Shown in pieces: positions 36,781 through 45,742 of a stretch of 64,000 nt of DNA. The stretch lies in contig JAGZMY010000008.1 in the NCBI GenBank assembly GCA_018363915.1, positions 1-64,000 of the forward strand. Direction: 5' to 3'. The notes below the pieces were generated by a model. It ran no database searches. It was not told where the DNA came from and worked only from the letters and a program-made list of their open reading frames with translations. The translations under genes were made by a program, and so were the position numbers. Origin of the DNA: Anaerococcus vaginalis. GTDB lineage: Bacteria > Bacillota > Clostridia > Tissierellales > Peptoniphilaceae. Position 1 is the stretch's first letter. Each line of letters opens with the position of its first letter.

Positions 36781-36801
36781 CTACAATGTCAAGTAATTGA
36801 T

Positions 36802-36836
36802 ATTAAAAAAGCACCTAAATTTCTTTAAGTGCTTTG
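36802..36836 (-). terminator. Terminator of the rnlA-rnlB operon
   Basis: AAAGCAC (808-814) pairs with GTGCTTT (829-835), extended by TAAA/TTTA; on the minus strand six T residues follow. It lies between rnlB and the truncated ATPase. Confidence 0.8.
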
Positions 36837-36861
36837 ATGCGTCATATGGTATACAGTATAT

Positions 36862-37209
36862 TTAACTCTGTGCTATTTTTTTTATTTGTGATTCCGGCAA
36901 TACAGAATTTCTTAAAAAAGCGGGTTGATATTTTAGAATCTCATTTGCTTTTTCTAGTACATCATTGTCCACATTAACATAGTTATAATGATTTAAATTA
37001 ATTGTTCCATCTTCATTTAAAGTAGTTTCAATAAAACGATACTCATTCATTCCTGAACATAATATAGTATCTATCAAAAGTTTTCTTGTTTCGTTCGGAG
37101 ACATTCTAATGGATTTTAAACATCTTGATATTTGAGTTTGGTAATCCAACAATGTTATTATAGCATCAAATCCATCCTTTTTTAAACTATTTATCAAATA
37201 TGGTTTCAT
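36862..37209 (-). CDS. rnlB: RnlB-like antitoxin
   Basis: A 115-residue protein just downstream of the toxin gene (46-base gap). Its second half aligns by eye with Escherichia coli RnlB: LLIDTILCSGMNEYRF corresponds to the RnlB segment ending NRF, and the C-terminal FLRNSVLPESQIKKI to RnlB YLEASVLSPDDVRQV. RnlB binds RnlA and blocks its RNase activity; loss of RnlB during phage infection frees the toxin. The start has AGGAGG 9 bases upstream. The gene order toxin then antitoxin is the same as in E. coli rnlAB. Confidence 0.75.
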   Translation of the reverse strand: MKPYLINSLKKDGFDAIITLLDYQTQISRCLKSIRMSPNETRKLLIDTILCSGMNEYRFIETTLNEDGTINLNHYNYVNVDNDVLEKANEILKYQPAFLRNSVLPESQIKKIAQS

Positions 37210-37255
37210 TACAATATCTCCTCCTTCCTCTCAAATCATTTATACAAAAAAGCAA

Positions 37256-38740
37256 CTAAAATATTATATAATATTTATTTATAAATTGCAAGCCTTCCAA
37301 AATTAATTCATGAGCTGTTTTTATATCTGTTATAACTTGAGTATCCATTGAATTCTCTGACCAATGAGAATATGGATGTCTCATCTTTTTATACCTATTA
37401 TACAAATCATTTAAATAATCTATCTGATTATTATTAAGATTCCCTTTTGAAGAATTATATTCGTACCTATTTGTTAATTCATTAGGTTTGAAATATCCAA
37501 AATTATTCTTTCCTTTTAGTGTGGTTGTATCCTGTCCTAACCTATCACTTAAAATTCTATGCAAATAAAATTCCATTGCTCTAAAAAGGGGTGTAACCAG
37601 ACAAGTATAATCCGGCATATAGCCTGTTATTAGTGTATTAAATACTGCGGATAATAAAGTATTTCTAAGTTTTGTATCTTTATCATCAATTGGAAAATTA
37701 GGCAATAACGTAGAAAAAGCATTTTCAACCTCCGGCTTCTCTACTGTTAAAGCATGATACGTATTTAGGACTTCTATAACAGCATTATCTGTTGGTAATT
37801 TTTCAATGGCTAATGAAATAATTTTCTGAAACAGCAAACTCTGTTTCCCTTGAACGTAAGATTTATTACCTTTGTAGCAGTTAATAATCACTCGTTGACC
37901 GTCAAACACAAGTAACAATTTATCTAAGTAATCTTTTGGACTAGATTCTTCTACCTTAATTTTATCTTTAATATCTTCTTCATTGATTTCATTATTGAGT
38001 GATTCTACCATATTAAGCCAATCTTGCTTTTGAAAACCTATAAAATAGATAGATCCATCATTATATGTTTTATACCCTTGCGACAAGAGAGCTTTTTTTG
38101 CTAATTCATCCGCTTTTTCATTATACACAATTCCGCTATGAGCTTTTACATGCTCAAATTCTATATTTATCAACTTTGACTTCTCATCAAAGAATTTACT
38201 ATATTCCTGTGAAATCTTGACTTTAGATTTCCATTCTTTCGTTGCCCACTTTTCAATGCCTTCATAATCATAAAAAATTTTTATTCTTTGTTTATTGCTT
38301 TCAATAGCCCATAAAATAGCTTGTTTAACACCTTCAATTTCACCTGCAATATTTCTTGAATCCATATAAGTTTTATCTATAAAAGCCTTATATAGACTGT
38401 CTTCTGATTCATTGGTTAAAAGAAGGACACCAAAACTGTATTTTTCTTTTCCATCTGCATCTAAAGAATGGCTGCCATCTACAAAAGCAATTACTTCTCT
38501 ATCTCGTAAGTTCTTTATTTCCTGTTCTATTTTTTTATTTATTGCAGACGTTTCATCAGATACACTTTTAATTTCTTTTATATCTTCACAAGATATATAT
38601 CTTATTGCATCTTCCTCAGTAGAAAAAGATTTATACACAGCTCCCGGAAATCCTTTAACCTGTTCCTCCGTTTCACTCCAAGTGCCATATATCCCTGGTG
38701 TCTTACCTACCTTTACTGCATAAAATTTTTTCTTCACCAT
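37256..38740 (-). CDS. rnlA: RNase HI-RnlA fusion toxin
   Basis: A 494-residue fusion. Residues 4-50 are a viroplasmin/hybrid-binding domain (YAVKVGKTPGIYGTW). Residues 80-215 are an RNase HI domain with all four acidic residues (AFVDGSHS, IAGEIEGV, FYDYEGIE, NEKADELA). Residues 235-494 resemble RnlA: a middle region and a C-terminal HEPN-like helix pair ending in RHPYSH (R454-x4-H459), the Rx4H arrangement of the RnlA catalytic site. In E. coli, RnlA mRNA cleavage is stimulated by separate RNase HI; here both are on one chain. The N-terminal part is clearly related to the cellular RNase H at 28.2 kb. The start is weakly supported by a GGTGG site. Confidence 0.8.
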   Translation of the reverse strand: MVKKKFYAVKVGKTPGIYGTWSETEEQVKGFPGAVYKSFSTEEDAIRYISCEDIKEIKSVSDETSAINKKIEQEIKNLRDREVIAFVDGSHSLDADGKEKYSFGVLLLTNESEDSLYKAFIDKTYMDSRNIAGEIEGVKQAILWAIESNKQRIKIFYDYEGIEKWATKEWKSKVKISQEYSKFFDEKSKLINIEFEHVKAHSGIVYNEKADELAKKALLSQGYKTYNDGSIYFIGFQKQDWLNMVESLNNEINEEDIKDKIKVEESSPKDYLDKLLLVFDGQRVIINCYKGNKSYVQGKQSLLFQKIISLAIEKLPTDNAVIEVLNTYHALTVEKPEVENAFSTLLPNFPIDDKDTKLRNTLLSAVFNTLITGYMPDYTCLVTPLFRAMEFYLHRILSDRLGQDTTTLKGKNNFGYFKPNELTNRYEYNSSKGNLNNNQIDYLNDLYNRYKKMRHPYSHWSENSMDTQVITDIKTAHELILEGLQFINKYYIIF

Positions 38741-38796
38741 AAATTTTCACCACCGCTATTCTAAATTTTAATAAATTTCTCCTCGCTCATATTTGT

Positions 38797-38836
38797 ATTA
38801 TACCACATTTAGCAAATAAATAGTATCTCCACTATT
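38797..38836 (-). promoter_or_regulatory. Promoter and possible operator of rnlAB
   Basis: A -10 box TATAAT (38797-38802) lies 17 bases from a TACTAT hexamer. That hexamer is inside a perfect inverted repeat AATAGT-N6-ACTATT (38819-38836). An operator over the -35 region would fit autoregulation by the toxin-antitoxin complex, which is common but unproven here. Confidence 0.5.
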
Positions 38837-38903
38837 GACATAGTAGTCATTTTATGATATAGAAATTTTCGTTTATATTTTGTTACAACTTCAACTATAC
38901 AAA

Positions 38904-40427
38904 CTAATACTTCTCCATAATTTCTATTTCTCCACTTCTTGATACAACTATTTTATCAATTTTATTGTCCACATAAGCCTTCAATAAACTTTCTTCGTCT
39001 AAGACTGTAATATCCATTTCTTTCCTTGAATCAATCTTCTCTGACTTCAATTCTTCCAACTTACTCTCCAATAATATCTTTTTATCTTTGATAAAAGTTT
39101 TTTCCTTTAGATACTCCTCTTTCGAAATAATTTTCTTTTTGTAGTTTTCATAGATGATTTGTAAATTGCAGTTTAATATGGATATTTCCTTTAGAATCTC
39201 TTCTTTTACATTCTTGTGTTCTATAACTTTCTCTTTATTTAATGTGTTGTGAATCTTAAAATCTTTTAATTTGGGTTTTATAAGTTCAATAATATCTTTC
39301 TCTTTGATATTGTTTGGTTTTTTCTCAGCTTTACATAAATTACAATAATAACTTTTATACTTGTATATTTTATCAGAATTCTTCTTTTGTCTACTGTCAC
39401 ATCGAAAACTCATAGGTCTACCACATTCTTTACAAAATATCTTACCAGAAAAAATAGAGCGATTTTTCTTTCCTGTATAAACATAAAATTTCCTTTTTTC
39501 TTTTATTGACTTAACCTCATCAAAAACCTCTCTTGAAATAATTGCTTCATGAGTATTATGGATTACTTTCCACTCTTCTTCAGGAAGTAATATCTTTTTT
39601 CGCCTACCAATTCTTGTTTCTTTATACTTGTTATATACATAATCTCCTGTATATAATTCATTTCTTGTAATTTGTGATATGCAAACACTTGTCCAAACTC
39701 TTTTCTTTACTCTACTTCCTGTAATTAAATTTCCAGTATAATAAGAAAGTTTCAGTTCTTCTTTTCGCTCAGAGCGAGTTATATAGCCTTTTTCATTAAA
39801 AATATTAGCAATTTTAGTACAAGAATACCCTCTTAAAATTAAATCAAATGCTTCTTTTACTATAAATGCTGTCTTTTTATCAATGATGATATGATATTTA
39901 TTATTTGGATCTTTGATGTATCCAAAAGGTGCTGCCCAGTTTGTATTCTTCCCCTGTGATTTAATTTGTTTTAAAGAATTGCTTACCTTCTCAGATAATT
40001 CTTTACTGAATAAATCATAATACAAGGTCTTAAACTGCATATCCATATCTAAGCCATTTCCATTTTCGTTTATGGAATCATAACAATCATTGATAGCTAT
40101 AAATCGTATTTTTAAAAATGGAAATATATTGCTCAAATAATCCCCAAGCAAGATATAATCTCTTGAAAACCTCGACATATCCTTTACTATGATAGTCTTT
40201 ACTCTTCCTTCTTTTACATCATCAATAAGTCTTAAAAATGCAGGTCTGTTTGTATTCGTTCCCGAATACCCATCATCTACATATTCCTTTATTTCACAAC
40301 TCTTTAAAGATGATTCATTTTCAATATAATTTCTTATATAATCTCTCTGATTTACTATGCTTATACTTTCATCCATTTTGTTATAATCTTCGTCTGAGAG
40401 TCTTAGATAAATAGCCACCTTATTCAT
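38904..40427 (-). CDS. Large serine recombinase 3 of a triplet
   Basis: A 507-residue large serine recombinase. The catalytic N-terminal domain starts VAIYLRLSDED with Ser11 in the canonical YxRxS position, and has DGYSGTNTNRPAF and KDMSRFSRDY. The recombinase domain and a zinc ribbon (CKECGRPM ... CNLC) follow, then a coiled coil. It overlaps the preceding recombinase gene by eight bases. Triplets of serine recombinases move a class of Firmicutes integrative elements; this is the last gene of the unit. Confidence 0.93.
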   Translation of the reverse strand: MNKVAIYLRLSDEDYNKMDESISIVNQRDYIRNYIENESSLKSCEIKEYVDDGYSGTNTNRPAFLRLIDDVKEGRVKTIIVKDMSRFSRDYILLGDYLSNIFPFLKIRFIAINDCYDSINENGNGLDMDMQFKTLYYDLFSKELSEKVSNSLKQIKSQGKNTNWAAPFGYIKDPNNKYHIIIDKKTAFIVKEAFDLILRGYSCTKIANIFNEKGYITRSERKEELKLSYYTGNLITGSRVKKRVWTSVCISQITRNELYTGDYVYNKYKETRIGRRKKILLPEEEWKVIHNTHEAIISREVFDEVKSIKEKRKFYVYTGKKNRSIFSGKIFCKECGRPMSFRCDSRQKKNSDKIYKYKSYYCNLCKAEKKPNNIKEKDIIELIKPKLKDFKIHNTLNKEKVIEHKNVKEEILKEISILNCNLQIIYENYKKKIISKEEYLKEKTFIKDKKILLESKLEELKSEKIDSRKEMDITVLDEESLLKAYVDNKIDKIVVSRSGEIEIMEKY

Positions 40428-42165
40428 ACTCTACCTCCAACTGCTCTTTTATATCTTTATCAAGATTAAACTTAAAATTTATGGTTACTTTCTTATTATG
40501 TGAAATTTCTATATGGTTAATGAGAGTATCAACCAATCCTTTATCCACTTCTATACTCTTATCAGCATCTAAGCAGTAAAAGAGAGCTTCTATGAATTTT
40601 TTCAGTTCCCTTTTCCTTTTCTTTATATTTCTTATTCTTTCATCAAAAACTTTTAATTCATTTTTTAAGGTTTTTATTTGATTATTTATTTTTTTACTTT
40701 CTATTTTAAAATCACTTAAAAGAACCTCTCCTTTAACATAGTTTTCATATTGTTCTTGTAGATTGATCCTAAGAGAAGCAATCTTTTTATTATTTACATC
40801 TGTTTTTATAGAAACTTGATTTATCTTTTCAGCACTTATATTTTCTAAATATATTTTTAGTTGTAATCTTTTATCCTTTTTATAAAAGCTTGAAAACAGT
40901 CTTTTTAAGGTATCTACTAAAATTTTGTCGAGGTCTGTCTCATATATTCTGACATGAGATTTTTCTAATTTTAATCTGTCTCCACCTTTACAATAATAAC
41001 AATAGCAAATCTCATCATGATATTTCAGTCCTCGTGGTCCATATTGTTTTTTCAAATTTCTACCACAAACACTGCACTGTATAAGGTCGTCATACTTTCC
41101 TTCTTTTTTATGATCTCTTTGAATTTTTACTCCAACATTTTCTTTTCCGTCTTTTATTATGTTTTTCAGTGAATGGTAAGGTAGATAGTTTTGTTTTTTC
41201 TCCTTTATCTCTCTGATATTTTCAAATGTAGTTTTGTCTATTAACCCTTCGTGGGTGTTTTCTGTTATAATCCACTCTTCTTTATCACGAAACTTACTTT
41301 TCCTACTTGGATCATGTCTATTTGAGTATACTCTTTGAATCAAATTCCCGATATATACTTCATCAGAAAGCATTTTTGATATATGAGAAATATCCCATTG
41401 TTTTGTATCTTCTTTATCCTTAAAAATTTTACCTGTTCTCTTATATTCATCAGGTGTCGTATATTTTTTAGTCAATTCTCTTGCTATTTGCATATTGGAT
41501 TTTCTTTGACTTGCCATATAAAAGATAAGTCTTACTACATCTGCTGCCTTTTCGTCCATCACCAGAACTCTTTTTCCATCAATTTTATCAACCTTATAGC
41601 CATACGGAGCCATCGCTCCTATAAAAGACCCTTGTTTCATTTTTATTTCTTTAGAGGCTTTTATTTTCTTTGAAATATCTTTTGCGTATAAATCATTGAA
41701 GATATTTTTTATTGCTATTTCATAACTCTGATCTGATTTTATACCGTCTTTAGTATCCAGATTATCATTTACGGAAATAAATCGAACTCCCAAAAATGGA
41801 AATACTTTTTCGATATAGTTTGCGATTTCTAAATACTCTCTACCAAACCTTGACATATCTTTTACTATGATACAATTTATCCTGCCTGTTCGAATATCTT
41901 CCATCATTTCAATAAATGCAGGTCTTTTAAAATTTGTTCCAGAATACTCATAGTCCTTGTACACTCTTAAAATCTTTATATCTTTTTCGTTTGCAGCATT
42001 TATACAAAGTTCTTCCTGCATTTCTAGTGAATTACTTTTATCCCTGTAAGCTTCCTTTCTTTCCTGTAATAATCTAGCATAAATACCGGCAATGTATATT
42101 TTTTCAATCACTTTTACAACTTCTGTTTCTGATTGTGATATATGCCTATTTTTTGTTCTAGCCAT
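40420..42165 (-). CDS. Large serine recombinase 2 of a triplet, catalytic Ser replaced
   Basis: A 581-residue protein with the full architecture of a large serine recombinase: YSGTNFKRPAF, KDMSRFGREY, a recombinase domain, a zinc ribbon (CSVCGRNL) and a coiled coil. At the nucleophile position the motif reads IYARLLQERKE, so the expected Ser is Leu (codon at 42067-42069 is TTA). A TCA-to-TTA change would do this. It may be a non-catalytic partner, or inactive. The ATG at 42165 with AGTGAGGT is preferred and overlaps the upstream recombinase by eight bases. Confidence 0.9.
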   Translation of the reverse strand: MARTKNRHISQSETEVVKVIEKIYIAGIYARLLQERKEAYRDKSNSLEMQEELCINAANEKDIKILRVYKDYEYSGTNFKRPAFIEMMEDIRTGRINCIIVKDMSRFGREYLEIANYIEKVFPFLGVRFISVNDNLDTKDGIKSDQSYEIAIKNIFNDLYAKDISKKIKASKEIKMKQGSFIGAMAPYGYKVDKIDGKRVLVMDEKAADVVRLIFYMASQRKSNMQIARELTKKYTTPDEYKRTGKIFKDKEDTKQWDISHISKMLSDEVYIGNLIQRVYSNRHDPSRKSKFRDKEEWIITENTHEGLIDKTTFENIREIKEKKQNYLPYHSLKNIIKDGKENVGVKIQRDHKKEGKYDDLIQCSVCGRNLKKQYGPRGLKYHDEICYCYYCKGGDRLKLEKSHVRIYETDLDKILVDTLKRLFSSFYKKDKRLQLKIYLENISAEKINQVSIKTDVNNKKIASLRINLQEQYENYVKGEVLLSDFKIESKKINNQIKTLKNELKVFDERIRNIKKRKRELKKFIEALFYCLDADKSIEVDKGLVDTLINHIEISHNKKVTINFKFNLDKDIKEQLEVEYE

Positions 42166-43876
42166 AGCATACCTCACTTTCAGCACTTACAAGACTTTTA
42201 TTCATAACAGTGGGTATAGTTTTTGACTTCCTGCTTTTATCGATACTTTTCTTTTTTATAGTGTTAGCTTTAATGTCAGACTTATCCATTTTTGTCATTT
42301 CTTCAAGTAAAGACAATTCTTCAGTATGATTAAACCTAACATCTATCGTCTTATCTTCAGAAATAAAAATTTTATCAATGAGCATCACAACAGACAATCT
42401 ATCTATTTCCGATAAATTTTTATACTTGTTAATGTCGATGATCCAACTCTTATTTTTGTCAATCTTCTCCTTAGTATCTTCCTGTTTTTTTAATCTATAC
42501 TCGATACTTTCATCTAATTTAGTCAATTTCTCTGTATAGTTTTTTCTAAAAAGTTGATATTCTTCTTTACTAATAACATCCTCTTTTAGGTCAAGGTATA
42601 GAGAAGATAAGAGTTCTTCTGTCATCGCTTTTTCTCGTTTTAGTATAGGAATTTGATTGTCTTTCAAATTTTTATTTATATCTATACGCTGAACTTTAGA
42701 ATATAGATTTTCATTAAATTCAATGTAGGACTTCATTATTTTAGATACTGCTTTTATCAAGGTTTCTTCTTTTATGCTGTGTCTTGTGCAAGATTTTTCC
42801 TTGTTGTACTTTGAACAGATATAGAATATCTCTTCTCTTTTTTTATACTTTACAGTCCTTCTAATCAAAGAACTTCCACATTCTTTACAAAAAAGCATTC
42901 CTGTAAAAATATCAATTTTGTCCTTTCCACGAGAATTATTCAAATCTCTTTTTAACATAGTATTTGCAATAGTAAAAACTTCTTTACTTATAATTGCTTC
43001 ATGGGTATTTTCTACTCTTATCCATTCTTCTTTCTCTTTTTCTATCTGCTTTTTATTTTTGTAACTTAAAGTAACACTCTTTCCTTGTAAGGTATTTCCA
43101 ATATATACTTCATTTTCTATAATTCTATTTACTGTCTTTGCTGACCAATTTCCACCTTTTGTGTTTTGAAATCCATTACACTTAAATCCTTGACTTTCTT
43201 TATATTTTCTTGGAGTTAAAACTCCTAAATGATTTAGTTCATCTGCAATTGCCTTTGAGGAATATCCCAAGAGTTTCATATCAAATATATTTTTGATAAT
43301 ATCTGATATCTCTTTATCAATCACTAACTTGTTTTTATTCTCCTCAGACTTTTTATATCCATAAGGTGCAAAAGCACTGATAAAGTCTCCTTTTTCTCTT
43401 TTTATCTTTTGAGAGCTTTTTACCTTATTGGAAATATCTCGGCAATAACTGTCATTGATGAAGTTTTTTATAGGAAGTATAAGATGTGTATCGTTTATAT
43501 CTGCACTTTTACTATCGTAATTGTCATTTACTGATATAAATCTTATACCGTTTTCCGGAAATATTCTTTGAATATATTTTCCAGCTTCTATATAATCTCT
43601 TCCGAATCTTGATAAGTCCTTTACAATAATTGTATTGAACTTTCTATCATAGGCAGCCTTTATCATTTCTTTAAAATTGGGACGATCAAAATTTGCACCT
43701 GAATACCCATCATCCACATACTCTTTGACAATTGTAATTTGATTTTTTCTTGCATAAGAGTTTATAATTTCTCTTTGATTGGATATAGAGTTACTTTCTG
43801 TTTTTTCGCCATCTTCTTTTGATAATCTTAAATACATAACTGCCAAATTTTCTTTTGCTAAATTGTTTTTAAACAT
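42158..43876 (-). CDS. Large serine recombinase 1 of a triplet
   Basis: A 572-residue large serine recombinase, first in the operon. The catalytic domain has AVMYLRLSKEDGE with the nucleophile Ser, DGYSGANFDRPNF and KDLSRFGRDY. The recombinase domain, zinc ribbon (CKECGSSL ... CSKYNKEKSC) and coiled coil complete it. The start has a strong AAAGGAGG site. The three genes overlap end to end, so they are translated together and probably act as a complex to excise and insert the element. Confidence 0.95.
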   Translation of the reverse strand: MFKNNLAKENLAVMYLRLSKEDGEKTESNSISNQREIINSYARKNQITIVKEYVDDGYSGANFDRPNFKEMIKAAYDRKFNTIIVKDLSRFGRDYIEAGKYIQRIFPENGIRFISVNDNYDSKSADINDTHLILPIKNFINDSYCRDISNKVKSSQKIKREKGDFISAFAPYGYKKSEENKNKLVIDKEISDIIKNIFDMKLLGYSSKAIADELNHLGVLTPRKYKESQGFKCNGFQNTKGGNWSAKTVNRIIENEVYIGNTLQGKSVTLSYKNKKQIEKEKEEWIRVENTHEAIISKEVFTIANTMLKRDLNNSRGKDKIDIFTGMLFCKECGSSLIRRTVKYKKREEIFYICSKYNKEKSCTRHSIKEETLIKAVSKIMKSYIEFNENLYSKVQRIDINKNLKDNQIPILKREKAMTEELLSSLYLDLKEDVISKEEYQLFRKNYTEKLTKLDESIEYRLKKQEDTKEKIDKNKSWIIDINKYKNLSEIDRLSVVMLIDKIFISEDKTIDVRFNHTEELSLLEEMTKMDKSDIKANTIKKKSIDKSRKSKTIPTVMNKSLVSAESEVCYG

Positions 43877-43974
43877 AAAAAAGCCTCCTTTAATTCAATT
43901 TACATACAATAAATCGAACCAAGGTTAGGCTTCCACAAAAATATTATAACGCTCCTTATATTTTTTGTCAGCCC

Positions 43975-44142
43975 CTAATAGACAGAAAATTTTTCTTTGA
44001 TGTACTCCTCTACTAAATTTTCTAAGCTAAATCCATTTTCATTAAATTTAACTTCTATGTTCCAACCATCAATTTGATTTATCATCTGTTTATCTTTTTT
44101 ATCTGTTTTCATTTCAGTGTTTATATTATGTTCATCACACAT
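43975..44142 (-). CDS. Small accessory protein upstream of the recombinases
   Basis: A 55-residue protein with a strong AAGGAG site eight bases before its ATG. It is hydrophilic at the start and ends in NGFSLENLVEEYIKEKF. Small proteins of this size precede recombinase genes in Tn4451-type elements (TnpW); the resemblance is in position, length and a beta-strand/helix pattern only. Probably cotranscribed with the recombinase triplet. Confidence 0.65.
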   Translation of the reverse strand: MCDEHNINTEMKTDKKDKQMINQIDGWNIEVKFNENGFSLENLVEEYIKEKFSVY

Positions 44143-44569
44143 AATATCTTCTCCTTATCTTCAATATTTTTAAGTTTTTTGACATTAACAGGCGTGTAGG
44201 TCACGACATTGGAATTTCACCACCGCCCCTTTTCAAGATGAGCCGGCAACAACTGTAGAAGTATCATTATCCCCATTTGCTTCAATGCATCAGTTTCCTA
44301 GGCTGAATATATAATTTCTTTTTGTCGCTCGTTTTCTTTTATCCTTCTTTTAACTAGAGTATTTATTTAAACCGAAACTCTTATCAGCAGAAAAGTCATG
44401 GCGAAGAAATTATAAAGCTCCACAAATGGTTAATGTCCTGTCTTGGTCTATTCAGTTGTAAAGGTTCAAAATCTATATATAACGAGGTCTAAAAGTCCCT
44501 CTATATATAAACCTTACTTTCAGGATAATTTTTAACACTTTTTTGAATATTTTTTTGAAAAATTTTTAA
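44143..44569. other. Long non-coding region upstream of the recombinase unit
   Basis: About 425 bases with no supported gene. The part 44195-44290 is notably GC-richer (on the minus strand it includes CTTGAAAAGGGGCGGTGGTG and CGTGACCTACACGCC) than anything around it. A large hairpin lies at 44461-44515. It may be an untranslated leader with structured RNA. Confidence 0.5.
44461..44515. other. Large imperfect hairpin near the sigma-like gene
   Basis: AAGGTT (44461-44466) pairs with AACCTT (44510-44515), TATATATA (44474-44481) with TATATATA (44502-44509), and GAGG with CCTC around a 10-base loop. That gives 18 paired positions with two bulges on the left arm. There is no T-run, so it is not a simple terminator. 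Confidence 0.5.
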
Positions 44570-44602
44570 AAAATAGAGGACAGAGATATTTTTCTCTGTC
44601 CC
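44570..44602 (-). terminator. Terminator of the sigma-like gene
   Basis: GGACAGAG (44578-44585) and CTCTGTCC (44594-44601) form an 8-bp stem; on the minus strand it is followed by TCTATTTTTT. Confidence 0.8.
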
Positions 44603-44611
44603 CTACTTGAT

Positions 44612-45013
44612 TTACCTATCCAAAAGTTTTCTCAGTTTCTCTAAAATCTTATTTCTTAATCTACTAATTTTCATTGGATTTGTGTTTCTTTGTTTTGCAA
44701 CTTCTATGAGAGTTTTATCATCAAAATATAGTAATTTGATTAGGTTTCTTTCTTCCTCATTTAAATTGTTTAATGCACGATGCAGATCTTCTATTAGCAT
44801 TTTAGTTTCAATGATTTTTTCAACATCAACACTCTTATCCGAAATATCTACAATACTTGTATTAAAATCTCCAAAATGAAATACACCATGCTTTATATCC
44901 AATCTTTTTAAATGAGCTTCATGATTAAGCTCTTTTTTATATGCTCTATACACTTCGTCAGGTACATAAATTTTTTTACCTTTGACATAAATATATTTTT
45001 CTTTGTCTGACAT
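44612..45013 (-). CDS. Sigma-70 region-4-like regulator of the mobile element
   Basis: A 133-residue protein. Residues 65-133 resemble sigma region 4: LNNLNEEERNLIKLLYFDDKTLIEVAKQRN then MKISRLRNKILEKLRKLL, a helix-turn-helix. The N-terminal half (KIYVPDEVYRAYKKELNHEAH) matches the small sigma-like proteins carried by conjugative and mobilizable elements such as Tn916 relatives. It probably regulates element genes. The start has AGGAGG eight bases upstream. Confidence 0.85.
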   Translation of the reverse strand: MSDKEKYIYVKGKKIYVPDEVYRAYKKELNHEAHLKRLDIKHGVFHFGDFNTSIVDISDKSVDVEKIIETKMLIEDLHRALNNLNEEERNLIKLLYFDDKTLIEVAKQRNTNPMKISRLRNKILEKLRKLLDR

Positions 45014-45065
45014 CCTTTGATCCTCCTTTTCTTACTCATTTTCTTGATTTTTGAGCATAAAAAAG

Positions 45066-45098
45066 GAGGACTACGACATTTTGACATGTCGAGTCCTC
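45066..45098 (-). terminator. Strong 13-bp hairpin with T-run
   Basis: GAGGACT (45066-45072) pairs with AGTCCTC (45092-45098) and CGACAT (45074-45079) with ATGTCG (45086-45091), leaving one bulged base. On the minus strand CTTTTTT follows. It stands about 50 bases before the sigma-like gene, so it may end the upstream unit or attenuate that gene. Confidence 0.75.
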
Positions 45099-45136
45099 GA
45101 ATTATTAAATATATTTGATTTTTATATGAATTTGTT

Positions 45137-45229
45137 TTACAAGCAAAAAATTGAATTGATTTTAGTAATTATATCTATACCTTTAAGCATCTTATAATAA
45201 GTCTCATCCACTTTTATTATGACCTCCAT
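45137..45229 (-). CDS. Possible 30-residue peptide
   Basis: A 30-codon frame starting MEVIIKVDETYYKML with an AGGAGG site 5-6 bases upstream of its ATG. It ends before the 45066-45098 terminator. The ribosome binding site is the main support; it may be the truncated start of a longer lost gene. No function can be given. Confidence 0.35.
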   Translation of the reverse strand: MEVIIKVDETYYKMLKGIDIITKINSIFCL

Positions 45230-45478
45230 TATCCCTCCTACAATTACAAAATAAGCAATTAATCAAATCGATATTTAAAAGACTCTTGATACAGTATTAT
45301 TATTTCAAAAGAATTAATAATACATTCACTCAAATATATGAATCGATCAATTCTGCATTATGAAATCAATTTAAAATCATAATTTTATTTGTTCACAAAT
45401 ATTATTCACCTCTTTATTATCCTAAAATTTAATTATAAACAACATAAATTAATATCACATTTAGGCTAAATTAATGAA

Positions 45479-45742
45479 TTAAATTCTAAATTTATCTAAC
45501 CACCCTATAACTTCTACAAATGTATCTCTATTAATTGAATAATAGATATAATTTTTATGTCTACTACTAGTAATTAATTTACTCATTTTTAATAAAGATA
45601 GATGATAAGATATAGTTGCTTTTTCTAATTTAAAATGACTCGCTATTTCTCCAGCAGTTAAATTTTTATTAGAAATAATTAACAAAATATCCACTCTAAT
45701 GGAATTGGATAAAGCATGAAATATTCTAACTAAATCTATCAT
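45479..45742 (-). CDS. ArsR-family repressor paired with a DUF1648 protein
   Basis: An 87-residue winged-helix regulator. FHALSNSIRVDILLII begins the fold and LTAGEIASHFKLEKATISYH is the recognition helix region, followed by the beta-wing. No Cys metal site (CXC) is seen, so it is not an arsenic or cadmium sensor; it is closer to SdpR-like autorepressors. The start ATG at 45742 overlaps the stop of the DUF1648 gene (ATGA) and has AGGAAG upstream. This coupling parallels the sdpR-sdpI immunity operon of Bacillus subtilis. Confidence 0.82.
   Translation of the reverse strand: MIDLVRIFHALSNSIRVDILLIISNKNLTAGEIASHFKLEKATISYHLSLLKMSKLITSSRHKNYIYYSINRDTFVEVIGWLDKFRI

Noticed and set aside
38904..43876. 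The serine recombinase triplet as SCC-type ccr genes
   Set aside because: The three genes overlap as one operon and are accompanied by a Tn-type small accessory gene and sigma-like gene, which fits triplet-recombinase integrative elements better than ccrA/ccrB pairs.
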